Source: Helicobacter sp. (GTDB lineage: Bacteria > Campylobacterota > Campylobacteria > Campylobacterales > Helicobacteraceae). From it: DNA of 30,039 bases. The DNA is taken from assembly GCA_022766795.1 (NCBI GenBank), contig JALEPE010000052.1, positions 1-30,039 on the forward strand. The letters run 5' to 3'. A program made the position numbers and the translations under genes. This document shows, one piece after another, positions 6,814-15,040 of this stretch (positions within the stretch are counted from its first letter, which is position 1; the number at the start of each line of letters is the position of its first letter). Below the pieces are notes generated by a model. The model did not search any database. It saw only the letters and a list, made by a program, of their open reading frames with translations, and was not told the DNA's origin.

Positions 6814-8285
6814 ATGAAACAGGTTTTTAATAGGATGCAGTTGCTGGAATATTGGAATAACAACGCTTGCGGGGGGGGGAATTTTTATTAGAAGATGAAG
6901 AGATTAATAATCTTTTAAGATTCCACCACGATTATCCGCAGATTCAACAGCTTGCTTCTGAAAATCTACAATTCTTTGTAACTAACTTTGAAATCATCGC
7001 ACAATGGCTAACTTCTATTGAATTTATTACCACTTATAAAGCAAAGGCACACCCCTATCCGCCTTTATTAAACCCAAAACAGGTGGATTATCGGCAAATC
7101 CCTGCAGAGCTTGCGTGGCGGATCAATTTACCATTGCAAGAAACTTATAAATTTATATGGTTTCACAAGGGTGCATCTGCTGGTGGGGCGACTATGGAGT
7201 TTTTTAAAAAATGTGGCATTTTAGCTCCAAATCACGGAGGTGATAGCTTTTTTGCTTACAAGCAAATGTATGAGACTAAGCAGGATAAAATTGCATATAT
7301 TTATCCACTTAACTGGAAGGAAAGTCATTATAAATTCGCGCATTTAATTACTAAAAAATGTCCAATTTTTTGGATTATGCGCGATCCAATCTCTGTATTG
7401 AAAACTTTATTAAATCATATTGAGAATTACACAGCGGAATCTTATATATTGCCAATTCAAAAATCTTTTAATCTCACAACGCCTTATTCTTTTCCAATGC
7501 CTTTCTATTATTATTGCGATATGAAGCATTATCCTCGTGTAGAGTTTTTGGAAAATCTCTTAAACGCACAACAAAACTGGGGATTAAAAGAGAGATTGGA
7601 AAAGTTTAAAGGGCAAGCAAGCGAATTTGTTTGTATTGAGTTTAATGCAATGAGTTTAGAAAATGCGTTTGAAACCTTTAAGAAACTTAGCAAAAAATTT
7701 GATTTTGCTCCACCAAAAGAACAGGATCGTAATTTTTTTAGCCACAGATTCAATATCGCCAACGGTGAGTTATTAGCATTACCTGCGACGTTATATGCGG
7801 ATTCTAAAGATATTGAAAATATGTTTTGTGCCACAGAACCTTTAAAAAATATTCCAAATACAGATTCCATAGGCAGTGGGATTCCGATTGTGATTAGCAA
7901 GCTTTCCTTGCAAGAAGATAAGGAGAATTATAAAGATATTACTAGGGAAATGATTGGTGAAATTGTGGAATTAGAAAGTCAATTTGATGATTTGTTGGTG
8001 TTAATAGAATCTGAAAATTACATAAAATTGCAAAAAAATAAGGTGCTTTATAATGCGGTTAGGAAATATTTACAAGGCTATGTAAAGGCATTGATTAGAC
8101 ACGCAAAAGATATTAATTCAAGGCTAATTAGTGAAAGAGATATTTTGGATTTTTTGAAGACACAACCAGCGTTGCGTCAAAGGTTAGCGGAGAAGTTAGA
8201 TGATGAATTGCAATTTGTAAAGGAGCATCACAAAGAATATTTAAAAAAGTGGAAATATTATCAAGAATTTTTGAAAATGATGTAA
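6814..8285 (+). CDS. Phase-variable DUF2972/sulfotransferase-like protein, frame-shifted (OFF) at G9
   Basis: The ATG at 6814 has GGAG 7 nt upstream. Translation runs 25 codons through the G tract (6871-6879) and stops at TAG 6889. The long frame continues downstream in another register to TAA 8283-8285. One extra G (G10) or two fewer (G7) joins the two into about 490 codons. In the joined protein the central region carries IWFHKGASAGGAT (about 114-127) and FWIMRDPISVLKTLLNH (about 187-203). These resemble the phosphosulfate-binding 5' loop and 3' RDP motif of sulfotransferases. I recognise the overall pattern as DUF2972, known in Campylobacter and Helicobacter surface-polysaccharide loci, sometimes with G tracts. 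The C-terminal 120 residues are helical and charged. The transferred group and acceptor are unknown. It stands alone, with no capsule or LOS genes beside it. Confidence 0.8.
6871..6879 (+). repeat. Poly-G tract (G9), slipped-strand contingency site
   Basis: Nine consecutive G at codons 20-22 of the gene starting at 6814. It is the only such G tract I saw in the window. Its length sets the reading frame: G9 stops at 6889, G10 reads through. Confidence 0.9.
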
Positions 8286-8346
8286 TTTTGTCCTTATATA
8301 AAGGAAATAAATTACAAAAAACACATTAAGATTTATAGCAAAAGTA

Positions 8347-8375
8347 TTGCTAAAGCAAAGGAATGCTTGTATAAT
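8347..8375 (+). promoter_or_regulatory. Promoter of the S10 ribosomal operon
   Basis: TTGCTA (8347-8352) lies 17 nt before a perfect TATAAT (8370-8375). The predicted start is near 8382, giving a leader of about 56 nt before rpsJ with AAGGA as ribosome site. The -35 half lies in a dyad, TAGCAA (8336-8341) and TTGCTA (8347-8352), 5 nt apart. Confidence 0.6.
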
Positions 8376-8437
8376 TTCGGCTTCCAAATATATTACATTA
8401 GCAGCGATGTTGATGAGTTCTTTGAAGGAAAAACTAA

Positions 8438-8749
8438 ATGGAAAAAATTAGACTTAAGTTAAAAGCGTATGATCATCGTGTTCTTGATAGATCTGTTGTT
8501 TCAATCGTAGAAGCAGTGAAAAGAACAGGTGCAGAGATTCGTGGTCCTATTCCACTTCCAACCAAGAAAAGACGCTATACCGTCTTAAAATCTCCCCATA
8601 TCAACAAAGATTCAAGAGAGCAGTTTGAAATTAGAGTGCATACAAGAATCATTGATATTGTTTCAGCTACTCCAGAAACTGTTGATAGCTTGACAAAATT
8701 AGATATGGCACCTGAAGTGGATGTAGAAGTCCGATCAATGGGTAAATAA
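8438..8749 (+). CDS. rpsJ: 30S ribosomal protein S10
   Basis: Protein of 103 aa, the usual length. S10 binds the 30S head and also serves in NusB-S10 antitermination. Seen: the N-terminal IRLKLKAYDHRVLD, the PLPTKKRRYTVLKSPH loop and the C-terminal basic region. First gene of the ribosomal block, about 56 nt behind the predicted start, with AAGGA in the leader; rplC follows after 9 nt. Confidence 0.98.
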   Translation: MEKIRLKLKAYDHRVLDRSVVSIVEAVKRTGAEIRGPIPLPTKKRRYTVLKSPHINKDSREQFEIRVHTRIIDIVSATPETVDSLTKLDMAPEVDVEVRSMGK

Positions 8750-8758
8750 GGGGGCTAA

Positions 8759-9337
8759 ATGGAATTTTTAGTAGAAAAAATCGGAATGAGTAGAACGATT
8801 GGTAAGCCAAGTATTCCTGTTACTTTAGTAAAAGTAAAAACTGCGAAGGTTTGCGAAGTGTTAGAAGGTGGAAAAGCGTTAGTTGCGTATCATCAAGGAA
8901 AAAACTTAAATAAATCCATAGCAGGGCAGCAAAAAAAATATAATCTTGATAAAGAATATAATAAATTTGCAACGCTTGAAGTGAGCAATACAGAAGCTGG
9001 GGATTTGGATTTGTCATCTTTGGATAGCGCAAAAAAAGCAAAAGTATCTTTTAATACAAAGGGTCGTGGGTATAGTGGCGTTATGAAACGTTGGAATTTT
9101 CAAGGTGGTCCAGGTGCGCACGGAAGTAGATTCCATAGAGCACCGGGTTCGATTGGAAATCGTGAGTGGCCAGGTCGTGTTCAGCCGGGCAAAAAAATGT
9201 CAGGACATTATGGTAACGAGAAAGTAACCGTCCAAAACGAGATTATTTCTTTTGATAAAGAGCATAATATTTTGGTGTTGAAAGGTTCTATTCCGGGCTT
9301 TAATGGTGCATTTGGCAAGTTAAAAATCGTAGGTTAA
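8759..9337 (+). CDS. rplC: 50S ribosomal protein L3
   Basis: Protein of 192 aa. L3 nucleates assembly of the 50S subunit and sends a loop towards the peptidyl-transferase centre. Seen: the KIGMSR start, the KGRGYSGVMKRWNFQGGPGAHGS-type loop (about residues 101-123, only part quoted) and the GSIGNREWPGRV segment. Ribosome site AAGGGG precedes the ATG. N-terminal domain is slightly short, as in other Campylobacterota. Confidence 0.98.
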   Translation: MEFLVEKIGMSRTIGKPSIPVTLVKVKTAKVCEVLEGGKALVAYHQGKNLNKSIAGQQKKYNLDKEYNKFATLEVSNTEAGDLDLSSLDSAKKAKVSFNTKGRGYSGVMKRWNFQGGPGAHGSRFHRAPGSIGNREWPGRVQPGKKMSGHYGNEKVTVQNEIISFDKEHNILVLKGSIPGFNGAFGKLKIVG

Positions 9338-9348
9338 AGGGTTGTGAA

Positions 9349-9963
9349 ATGAGTGTAGCAATTATTTTAGATAAAAATTTGAAAAAATCTGGTGAAGCAC
9401 AATTGCCAGAAAGCTATAAAGATATCAATGCACACAATCTTTATCTTTATATCAAATCATTTTTAGCTTCAATGCGTGCAAATAATGCGGCAGCAAAAAC
9501 ACGCGGTAGAGTAAGTGGTGGCGGTAAGAAACCTTGGAGTCAAAAAGGTGGCGGTAGAGCAAGAGCAGGAAGTATTACTTCTCCTGTATTTGTAGGTGGT
9601 GGTGTTGCGCATGGTCCTAGCAACAATAGAAACTATAGTCTAAAAGTTAATAAGAAACAAAAAAGACTTGCATTGCAATATGCTTTATTGGAAAAAGCAA
9701 ACAATGGAAGTTTGTTTATTGTGGATAAAATCCAAGTAGAGAGTGGCAAAACAAAAGATGCGTATGCTATGTTTAAAGCATTGAATCAAAGAAACACATT
9801 ATTTGTGTCCGAACTTTTTGATGAAAAAACATTTTTAGCATTTAGAAACATTAAAGATTGCTACTTAATTGATGCTGTGGAGTTAAATGCGTATTTGGCA
9901 GCAACATTTAGATCTGTAGTGATTGAAAAATCGCTTTTTGAATCTATCACTAAAGAGGGTTAA
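9349..9963 (+). CDS. rplD: 50S ribosomal protein L4
   Basis: Protein of 204 aa. L4 lines part of the peptide exit tunnel; in E. coli it also represses the S10 operon, which is not shown here. Seen: the extended loop with TRGRVSGGGKKPWSQKG and GRARAGSI (about 50-77), and the VDKIQ and LIDAVELNAY segments in the globular domain. rplW starts 1 nt after its stop, so rplW translation probably depends on it. Confidence 0.98.
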   Translation: MSVAIILDKNLKKSGEAQLPESYKDINAHNLYLYIKSFLASMRANNAAAKTRGRVSGGGKKPWSQKGGGRARAGSITSPVFVGGGVAHGPSNNRNYSLKVNKKQKRLALQYALLEKANNGSLFIVDKIQVESGKTKDAYAMFKALNQRNTLFVSELFDEKTFLAFRNIKDCYLIDAVELNAYLAATFRSVVIEKSLFESITKEG

Positions 9964-9964
9964 G

Positions 9965-10246
9965 ATGGCAAGTATTACAGATATTAAGTCTATTATGTAT
10001 ACGGAGAAGTCTCTAAAGCTTCAAGAACAAAACATTCTTGTAGTGCAAACTTCTCCAAAACTAAGCAAAACACAACTCAAAGAAGTGTTTAAAGAGTATT
10101 TTGGCGTAACGCCATTGTCTGTTAATTCTTTAAGACAAGAAGGGAAAGTTAAGAGATTCCGCGGTGTTATTGGTAAGAGAAACGACTTCAAGAAGTTTTA
10201 TGTGCAACTTCCAGAAGGCGCAAAAATTGAATCACTAGCGGTATAA
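9965..10246 (+). CDS. rplW: 50S ribosomal protein L23
   Basis: Protein of 93 aa. L23 sits at the tunnel exit and docks trigger factor and SRP. Seen: IMYTEKSLKLQE near the start and LRQEGKVKRFRGVIGKR in the second half. The ATG at 9965 gives the family length; the in-frame codon at 9923 lies inside rplD and would add 14 residues. The ribosome site AAAGAGGG lies in the end of rplD. Confidence 0.97.
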   Translation: MASITDIKSIMYTEKSLKLQEQNILVVQTSPKLSKTQLKEVFKEYFGVTPLSVNSLRQEGKVKRFRGVIGKRNDFKKFYVQLPEGAKIESLAV

Positions 10247-10256
10247 GGAGTAAAGA

Positions 10257-11084
10257 ATGGCAATTAAAACTTATAAACCATACACTCCAAGCAGACGATT
10301 TATGAGCAACCTTAGTTCAGAGAATATTACTGCTAAAGCCAGTGTAAGAAAATTGTTGATTAAACTTCCTGCACACGCGGGACGCAATAATAATGGTAGA
10401 ATCACAAGTCGCCATAAAGAGGGTGGAGCAAAAAAACTTTACAGAATTATTGACTTCAAACGCAATAAGTTTAATGTAGAGGGTAAAGTTAGCACAATTG
10501 AGTATGATCCATACAGAAATTGTAGAATCGCGTTAATCACTTATACAGATGGTGAGAAACGTTATATTATCCAACCAAGCGGTTTAAAGATTGGGGATAA
10601 AGTTATTTCTGCGGAAGGTGGTTTGGATATTCGTTTGGGCTATGCAATGAAAATTAAAAATATCCCCATTGGAACAGTGGTGCATAATATTGAAATGTAT
10701 CCCGGTCGTGGCGGGCAACTTGCAAGAAGTGCGGGGGCTAGTGCGCAATTAATGGGTAGAGAAGGCAAATATTCAATCTTAAGAATGCCAAGTGGCGAAA
10801 TGCGTTATATCTTGGGTGAATGTATGGCGACAATCGGAACGGTTGGGAATGAAGATTTTGCTAATATTTCTATTGGTAAAGCAGGACGAAATCGCTATTT
10901 AGGTGTGCGTCCGCAAACAAGAGGTGCGGCAATGAACCCAGTAGATCACCCACACGGTGGTGGTGAAGGCAAGACAGGCTCAAGTGGGCATCCTGTTTCT
11001 CCGTGGGGTATGCCAGCTAAAGGTTATAAAACACGTAGAAAGAAAGCAAGCGATAAGCTAATTATTTCAAGAAGAAAAAAATAA
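10257..11084 (+). CDS. rplB: 50S ribosomal protein L2
   Basis: Protein of 275 aa. L2 is close to the peptidyl-transferase centre and needed for subunit association. Seen: MAIKTYKPYTPSRR start, AGRNNNGRITSRHKEGGAKK (60s), and the hallmark NPVDHPHGGGEGKT with HPVSPWGMPAKG near the C-terminus. Preceded by GGAG. Normal length. Confidence 0.99.
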   Translation: MAIKTYKPYTPSRRFMSNLSSENITAKASVRKLLIKLPAHAGRNNNGRITSRHKEGGAKKLYRIIDFKRNKFNVEGKVSTIEYDPYRNCRIALITYTDGEKRYIIQPSGLKIGDKVISAEGGLDIRLGYAMKIKNIPIGTVVHNIEMYPGRGGQLARSAGASAQLMGREGKYSILRMPSGEMRYILGECMATIGTVGNEDFANISIGKAGRNRYLGVRPQTRGAAMNPVDHPHGGGEGKTGSSGHPVSPWGMPAKGYKTRRKKASDKLIISRRKK

Positions 11085-11093
11085 GGAAAATAA

Positions 11094-11375
11094 ATGGCTA
11101 GATCAATAAAAAAAGGTCCTTTTGTTGATGAACATTTGATGAAAAAAGTGATGAAAGCAAAAGAGACAAAAGACAATAAACCGATTAAGACGTGGTCACG
11201 TAGAAGTACAGTTATTCCTGAAATGATTGGATTTACTTTTAATGTGCATAATGGTAGAGCTTTCGTTCCTGTTTATGTAACAGAAAATCACGTGGGCTAT
11301 AAGTTGGGTGAGTTTGCGCCTACAAGAACCTTCAAGGGACACAAAGGCAGTGTCCAAAAGAAAATTGGCAAGTAA
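11094..11375 (+). CDS. rpsS: 30S ribosomal protein S19
   Basis: Protein of 93 aa in the 30S head, forming a pair with S13. Seen: RSIKKGPFVDEHL start, IKTWSRRSTVIPEMIG, and YKLGEFAPTRTFKGH. The gene sits between rplB and rplV with gaps of 9 and 10 nt, the standard S10-operon order. Confidence 0.98.
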   Translation: MARSIKKGPFVDEHLMKKVMKAKETKDNKPIKTWSRRSTVIPEMIGFTFNVHNGRAFVPVYVTENHVGYKLGEFAPTRTFKGHKGSVQKKIGK

Positions 11376-11385
11376 GGGGTTATAA

Positions 11386-11715
11386 ATGAGTAAAGCATTA
11401 TTAAGATATATTCGTTTATCGCCAACAAAAGCAAGATTAATTGCGAGAGAAGTGCAAGGAATGAATGCAGAACTTGCAATTGCGTCTTTGGAATTTATGC
11501 CAAATAAGGCGGCTAGAATTATCTCTAAAGTAATTGCGTCTGCGGTTGCAAATGGAGGTTATGAGGCTGAAAATGTTATTGTTTCATCTTGTAGAGTGGA
11601 TGCAGGTCCTGTGCTTAGACGTTTCACGCCAAGAGCAAGAGGCAGAGCAACTCCAGTTAGAAAACCAACTTCACATATTCTTGTGGAAGTATCACAAAAA
11701 AGTAAGGATAAGTAA
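11386..11715 (+). CDS. rplV: 50S ribosomal protein L22
   Basis: Protein of 109 aa whose beta-hairpin lines the exit tunnel (macrolide-resistance site in other species). Seen: YIRLSPTKARLIAREVQG at the start and the hairpin with RFTPRARGRATPVRK followed by SHILVEV. Its TAA shares its last A with the rpsC ATG (TAATG). Confidence 0.98.
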   Translation: MSKALLRYIRLSPTKARLIAREVQGMNAELAIASLEFMPNKAARIISKVIASAVANGGYEAENVIVSSCRVDAGPVLRRFTPRARGRATPVRKPTSHILVEVSQKSKDK

Positions 11716-12422
11716 TGGGTCAAAAAGTTAATCCGATTGGTCTAAGACTTGGCATCAATAGAAATTGGGAATCCAGATGGTTTCCGTCATTTAATGGCGC
11801 ACCACAAAATATTGCTGAAGATCACAAAATCAGAAAATTCTTAAAAAAAGAGCTTTACTATGCAAGTGTCAGTGATATTTTGATTGAGCGCACTGCTAAA
11901 AAAGTGCGTGTAACGGTTGTTGCGGCACGTCCGGGAATCATCATTGGTAAAAAGGGTGCAGATGTTGAAAAGCTTAAAGAATCTTTGAAAAAGATTGCTA
12001 ATAAAGATATTTTTATTAATATTAAAGAGGTTAAAAAGCCACAAAGTAATGCACAACTTGCAGCAGAAAGTGTTGCAACACAGCTTGAAAGAAGAATTGC
12101 ATTTAGGCGCGCAATGAAAAAGGTGATGCAAGGTGCAATTAAATCTGGAGCAAAAGGCATTAAAGTTCGTGTATCCGGTCGTTTGGCGGGTGCTGAAATG
12201 GCAAGAACAGAATGGTATATGGAAGGTAGAATCCCGCTCCATACGCTAAGAGCAAAAATTGATTATGGTTTTGCAGAGGCTTTGACAACTTATGGAAACA
12301 TTGGTGTAAAAGTTTGGATTTTTAAAGGTGAAGTTTTACAAAAAGGAATTCAAGCTGAAAAGCAAAATGAAGAGGGCGAAGAAAAATCAAGCCGTCCAGC
12401 TAGAAAGAGAAGGGGGCAATAA
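11715..12422 (+). CDS. rpsC: 30S ribosomal protein S3
   Basis: Protein of 235 aa at the mRNA entry. Seen: GQKVNPIGLRLG start, the KH-domain GIIIGKKGADVEKLK, QLERRIAFRRAMKK, and SGRLAGAEMARTEWY. The C-terminal tail after about residue 210 is charged and low in complexity (EEGEEKSSRPARKRR). It starts inside the rplV stop and ends 2 nt before rplP. Confidence 0.98.
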   Translation: MGQKVNPIGLRLGINRNWESRWFPSFNGAPQNIAEDHKIRKFLKKELYYASVSDILIERTAKKVRVTVVAARPGIIIGKKGADVEKLKESLKKIANKDIFINIKEVKKPQSNAQLAAESVATQLERRIAFRRAMKKVMQGAIKSGAKGIKVRVSGRLAGAEMARTEWYMEGRIPLHTLRAKIDYGFAEALTTYGNIGVKVWIFKGEVLQKGIQAEKQNEEGEEKSSRPARKRRGQ

Positions 12423-12424
12423 TT

Positions 12425-12850
12425 ATGTTAATGCCAAAAAGAACAAAATACAGAAAGCAAATGAAAGGGCGGAATCGTGGTAAGGCGTTTCGTGGAACTT
12501 CATTAGCATTTGGTGAGTTTGGAATCAAAGCACTTGAGCATGGGAGAATTGACTCTCGCCAAATTGAAGCAGCGCGTATTGCAATGACTCGTGCGACAAA
12601 GAGAACAGGTATGGTTTGGATTCGTGTTTTTCCCGATAAGCCATTAACAGCTAAACCTCTTGAAACAAGGATGGGTAAAGGTAAAGGTGCTGTGGATAAG
12701 TGGGTGATGAATATTAAGCCCGGTAGAATCATTTATGAAATGGGAAGTGTTGATGAAACACTTGCGAGAAGCGCATTAGCTCTTGCACAAAGCAAACTCC
12801 CTTTTAAAACAAAAATTGTAACAAGAGAGGGTGAAAATGAAATATACTGA
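12425..12850 (+). CDS. rplP: 50S ribosomal protein L16
   Basis: Protein of 141 aa that helps position A-site tRNA. Seen: MLMPKRTKYRKQMKGRNRG start, the RQIEAARIAMTR helix and GMVWIRVFPDKPLT, then RMGKGKGAVDKWV. The first ATG is used because the family starts MLMPKR. rpmC begins 14 nt before its stop. Confidence 0.98.
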   Translation: MLMPKRTKYRKQMKGRNRGKAFRGTSLAFGEFGIKALEHGRIDSRQIEAARIAMTRATKRTGMVWIRVFPDKPLTAKPLETRMGKGKGAVDKWVMNIKPGRIIYEMGSVDETLARSALALAQSKLPFKTKIVTREGENEIY

Positions 12851-13028
12851 GATTAACACCAAGACATTAGAAGAGTTAAATACTCTATTGAAAGAAAAAG
12901 AAACGCTTTTATTTGAGTTAAACTTAAAGCTAAGAACAATGCAGCTGACAAATTCAAGCGAAATTAGAGTTGCAAAAAAAGATATTGCTAGAATCAAGAC
13001 GGCTCTAAATGCAAAAAGGAGGGCGTAA
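12837..13028 (+). CDS. rpmC: 50S ribosomal protein L29
   Basis: Protein of 63 aa, two helices, next to L23 at the tunnel exit. Seen: MKYTEINTKTLEELNTLLKE, LNLKLRTMQLTN and the basic KKDIARIKTALNAK. The ATG at 12837 is preferred over GTG 12831 because GAGAGG sits 6 nt upstream of it. Overlaps the rplP end by 14 nt; rpsQ follows with no gap (TAAATG). Confidence 0.96.
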   Translation: MKYTEINTKTLEELNTLLKEKETLLFELNLKLRTMQLTNSSEIRVAKKDIARIKTALNAKRRA

Positions 13029-13295
13029 ATGAGTGATGTGCAACCGCATAAAAGAATTATCGCTGGTAAAGTAGTTACAAAATCTGGCGATAAAAGCGTA
13101 ACAGTTCTTGTTGAAAGACGTGTTATGCATCTAAAATACAGAAAAATCGTTAAAAGATTTAAGCGTTATATCGTGCATGATGAGAATAATAGCGCGAAAG
13201 TTGGAGATGTTATTGAAGCGATTGAGTGTAAGCCAATTTCTAAAAGAAAGGCGTTTGCACTCCATAAAGTTGTATCTGTAGGAGTTGAATTATGA
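13029..13295 (+). CDS. rpsQ: 30S ribosomal protein S17
   Basis: Protein of 88 aa, a primary 16S rRNA binder. Seen: KRIIAGKVVTKSGDKSVTVLVER, KIVKRFKRYIVHDE, and the conserved DVIEAIECKPISKRKAF. Ribosome site GGAGGG lies in the rpmC end. Its TGA overlaps the rplN start as ATGA. Confidence 0.98.
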   Translation: MSDVQPHKRIIAGKVVTKSGDKSVTVLVERRVMHLKYRKIVKRFKRYIVHDENNSAKVGDVIEAIECKPISKRKAFALHKVVSVGVEL

Positions 13296-13660
13296 TTCAA
13301 AGTTTTACACGATTAAATGTTGCAGACAATAGTGGAGCAAAGGAGGTAATGTGCATTAAAGTCTTGGGCGGAAGCAAAAGACGTTATGCAACAGTGGGTG
13401 ATGTGATTGTCGCCTCTGTAAAAAAAGCACTTCCTAGCGGAAAAGTAAAAAAGGGTCAAGTTGTTAAAGCGGTTGTGGTTAGAACCAAAAAAGAATTGCA
13501 CCGTGAAGATGGGGCTTTAATTCGTTTTGATGATAATGCAGCGGTTATTTTGGATAGCAAAAGAGAACCTATTGGAACGCGTATCTTTGGACCTGTTGGC
13601 AGAGAGATCCGTTATGCCAACTTTATGAAAATCGTGTCCTTAGCACCGGAGGTATTATAA
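13292..13660 (+). CDS. rplN: 50S ribosomal protein L14
   Basis: Protein of 122 aa at the subunit interface. Seen: MIQSFTRLNVADNSGAKEVM start, VKKGQVVKAVVVRTKKE, FDDNAAVILD and GTRIFGPVGREIR. Normal length. Overlaps rpsQ by 4 nt and shares one base with the rplX ATG. Confidence 0.98.
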   Translation: MIQSFTRLNVADNSGAKEVMCIKVLGGSKRRYATVGDVIVASVKKALPSGKVKKGQVVKAVVVRTKKELHREDGALIRFDDNAAVILDSKREPIGTRIFGPVGREIRYANFMKIVSLAPEVL

Positions 13661-13890
13661 TGGCGAAATTTAAAATTAAAAAAGGTGATTTGGTAGAAGT
13701 AATTGCCGGTGATGATAAAGGTAAAAAAGCTAAAGTTTTACGTGTGTTACCTAAAGATTCACAAGTCATTGTGGAGGGTTGCAAAGTGGCAAAAAAAGCC
13801 GTGAAGCCAAGCGATAAGAATCCAAAGGGCGGTTTTGTGGATAAAGAAATGCCAATACATATTTCAAATGTTAAGAAAGCGGAGGGCTAA
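13660..13890 (+). CDS. rplX: 50S ribosomal protein L24
   Basis: Protein of 76 aa, an assembly initiator for the 50S subunit. Seen: the KOW motif KKGDLVEVIAGDDKGKKAKVL, and the NPKGGFVDKEMPIHISNV segment that marks the family. Shorter than the roughly 100 aa of E. coli L24 because the C-terminal tail is missing, as in related bacteria. Confidence 0.96.
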   Translation: MAKFKIKKGDLVEVIAGDDKGKKAKVLRVLPKDSQVIVEGCKVAKKAVKPSDKNPKGGFVDKEMPIHISNVKKAEG

Positions 13891-13893
13891 TTT

Positions 13894-14448
13894 ATGTTTG
13901 CTTTAAAGACTGCCTATAAAAATGAAATTAAACCAAAGTTAGCAGAAGAATTGGGAATTAAAAATCCTATGCTTTTGCCAAAGCTAGAGAAAATTGTTAT
14001 CAGTGTGGGTGCGGGTATGCACGCAAAAGATACAAAAATTATGCAAAATATTGCCGACACTATTTCGCTCATTGCAGGGCAAAAAGCAGTGATTACGATT
14101 GCTAAGAAGTCTGTTGCGGGATTTAAAATGCGTGAGGGAATGCCAATGGGTGTAAAGGTAACACTAAGAGGCAACCAAATGTATAACTTTTTAGAAAAAT
14201 TGATTGTTATTGCGCTTCCAAGAGTAAAAGACTTCCGTGGGATTCCACGCAATGGGTTTGATGGTAGGGGAAATTATAGTTTTGGTGTCAATGAGCAACT
14301 CATTTTCCCAGAAGTAGTGTATGATGATATTATGGTAAGCCACGGAATGAATATCACATTTGTAACTTCAGCGACAAATGATAAAGATGCATTCAAATTG
14401 CTTGAACTTTTTGGCTTACCTTTTGCGAAAGGAAGAAACAATGGCTAA
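13894..14448 (+). CDS. rplE: 50S ribosomal protein L5
   Basis: Protein of 184 aa in the central protuberance with 5S rRNA. Seen: LGIKNPMLLPKLEKIVISVG, the AKKSVAGFKMREGMPMG loop, FRGIPRNGFDGRGNYSFG and the C-terminal LLELFGLPF. Three nt after rplX; the last 8 nt overlap rpsN. Confidence 0.98.
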   Translation: MFALKTAYKNEIKPKLAEELGIKNPMLLPKLEKIVISVGAGMHAKDTKIMQNIADTISLIAGQKAVITIAKKSVAGFKMREGMPMGVKVTLRGNQMYNFLEKLIVIALPRVKDFRGIPRNGFDGRGNYSFGVNEQLIFPEVVYDDIMVSHGMNITFVTSATNDKDAFKLLELFGLPFAKGRNNG

Positions 14449-14626
14449 GAAGTCTATGATTGCAAAGGCGGCAAGAAAGCCTAAGTTTAAAGTTAGAGCA
14501 TATACAAGATGTTCTATTTGTGGAAGACCACATTCTGTTTATAGAGATTTTGGTATTTGCCGTGTTTGCCTACGTAAAATGGGCAATGAGGGCTTAATAC
14601 CCGGACTTAGAAAAGCAAGTTGGTAA
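14441..14626 (+). CDS. rpsN: 30S ribosomal protein S14, zinc-binding type Z
   Basis: Protein of 61 aa. Seen: a zinc ribbon with CSIC and CRVC separated by GRPHSVYRDFGI, which marks the short type-Z (C+) form. The ATG at 14441 follows GGAAGAAAC and gives the family length; the codon at 14378 is inside rplE and would add 21 residues. Zinc-containing r-proteins can be replaced by zinc-free paralogues in low zinc in some bacteria; no such copy is in this window. Confidence 0.97.
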   Translation: MAKKSMIAKAARKPKFKVRAYTRCSICGRPHSVYRDFGICRVCLRKMGNEGLIPGLRKASW

Positions 14627-14635
14627 GGGGATAAG

Positions 14636-15031
14636 ATGGTAAATGATATTATTGCAGATTCATTGACTAGAATTAGAAATGCAAGTATGAGACGCTTAGA
14701 TACAACAAATTTGTATTATGCAAAAATTGTTGTATCTATCTTGGAAGTATTCCAAGCAAAGGGTTTTATTGAGGGATTCAAAGTTGTAGAGCAAGGCAAG
14801 AAACAATCCATTGATGTCGTGTTAAAATATGATGAAAAAGGGCGCACGGTCATTAATGAAATCACTAGAATCTCAAAGCCTGGAAGACGCGTTTATAAAA
14901 GCAGAAATGAATTGAAACGTTTTAAAAATGGCTATGGAACGATTGTTGTAAGCACGAGTAAAGGCGTCATTGCAAACGAAGATGCTTATAAAGCAAATGT
15001 GGGTGGTGAAGCCCTTTGCAGTATTTGGTAG
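14636..15031 (+). CDS. rpsH: 30S ribosomal protein S8
   Basis: Protein of 131 aa that binds the central domain of 16S rRNA; in E. coli it represses the spc operon. Seen: NDIIADSLTRIRNA start, ISKPGRRVYKS, and the family C-terminus GVIANEDAYKANVGGEALCSIW. Nine nt after rpsN. Confidence 0.98.
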   Translation: MVNDIIADSLTRIRNASMRRLDTTNLYYAKIVVSILEVFQAKGFIEGFKVVEQGKKQSIDVVLKYDEKGRTVINEITRISKPGRRVYKSRNELKRFKNGYGTIVVSTSKGVIANEDAYKANVGGEALCSIW

Positions 15032-15040
15032 GAGAATATA

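Noticed and set aside
6867..8285. A complete gene starting at the TTG at 6867.
   Set aside because: No ribosome site precedes this TTG, and a better ATG with GGAG lies at 6814, separated only by the G tract. The truncated frame is the product of tract length.
8291..8305. TCCTT/AAGGA hairpin after the phase-variable gene as a terminator.
   Set aside because: The stem is only 5 bp and A/T-rich, and no T run follows.
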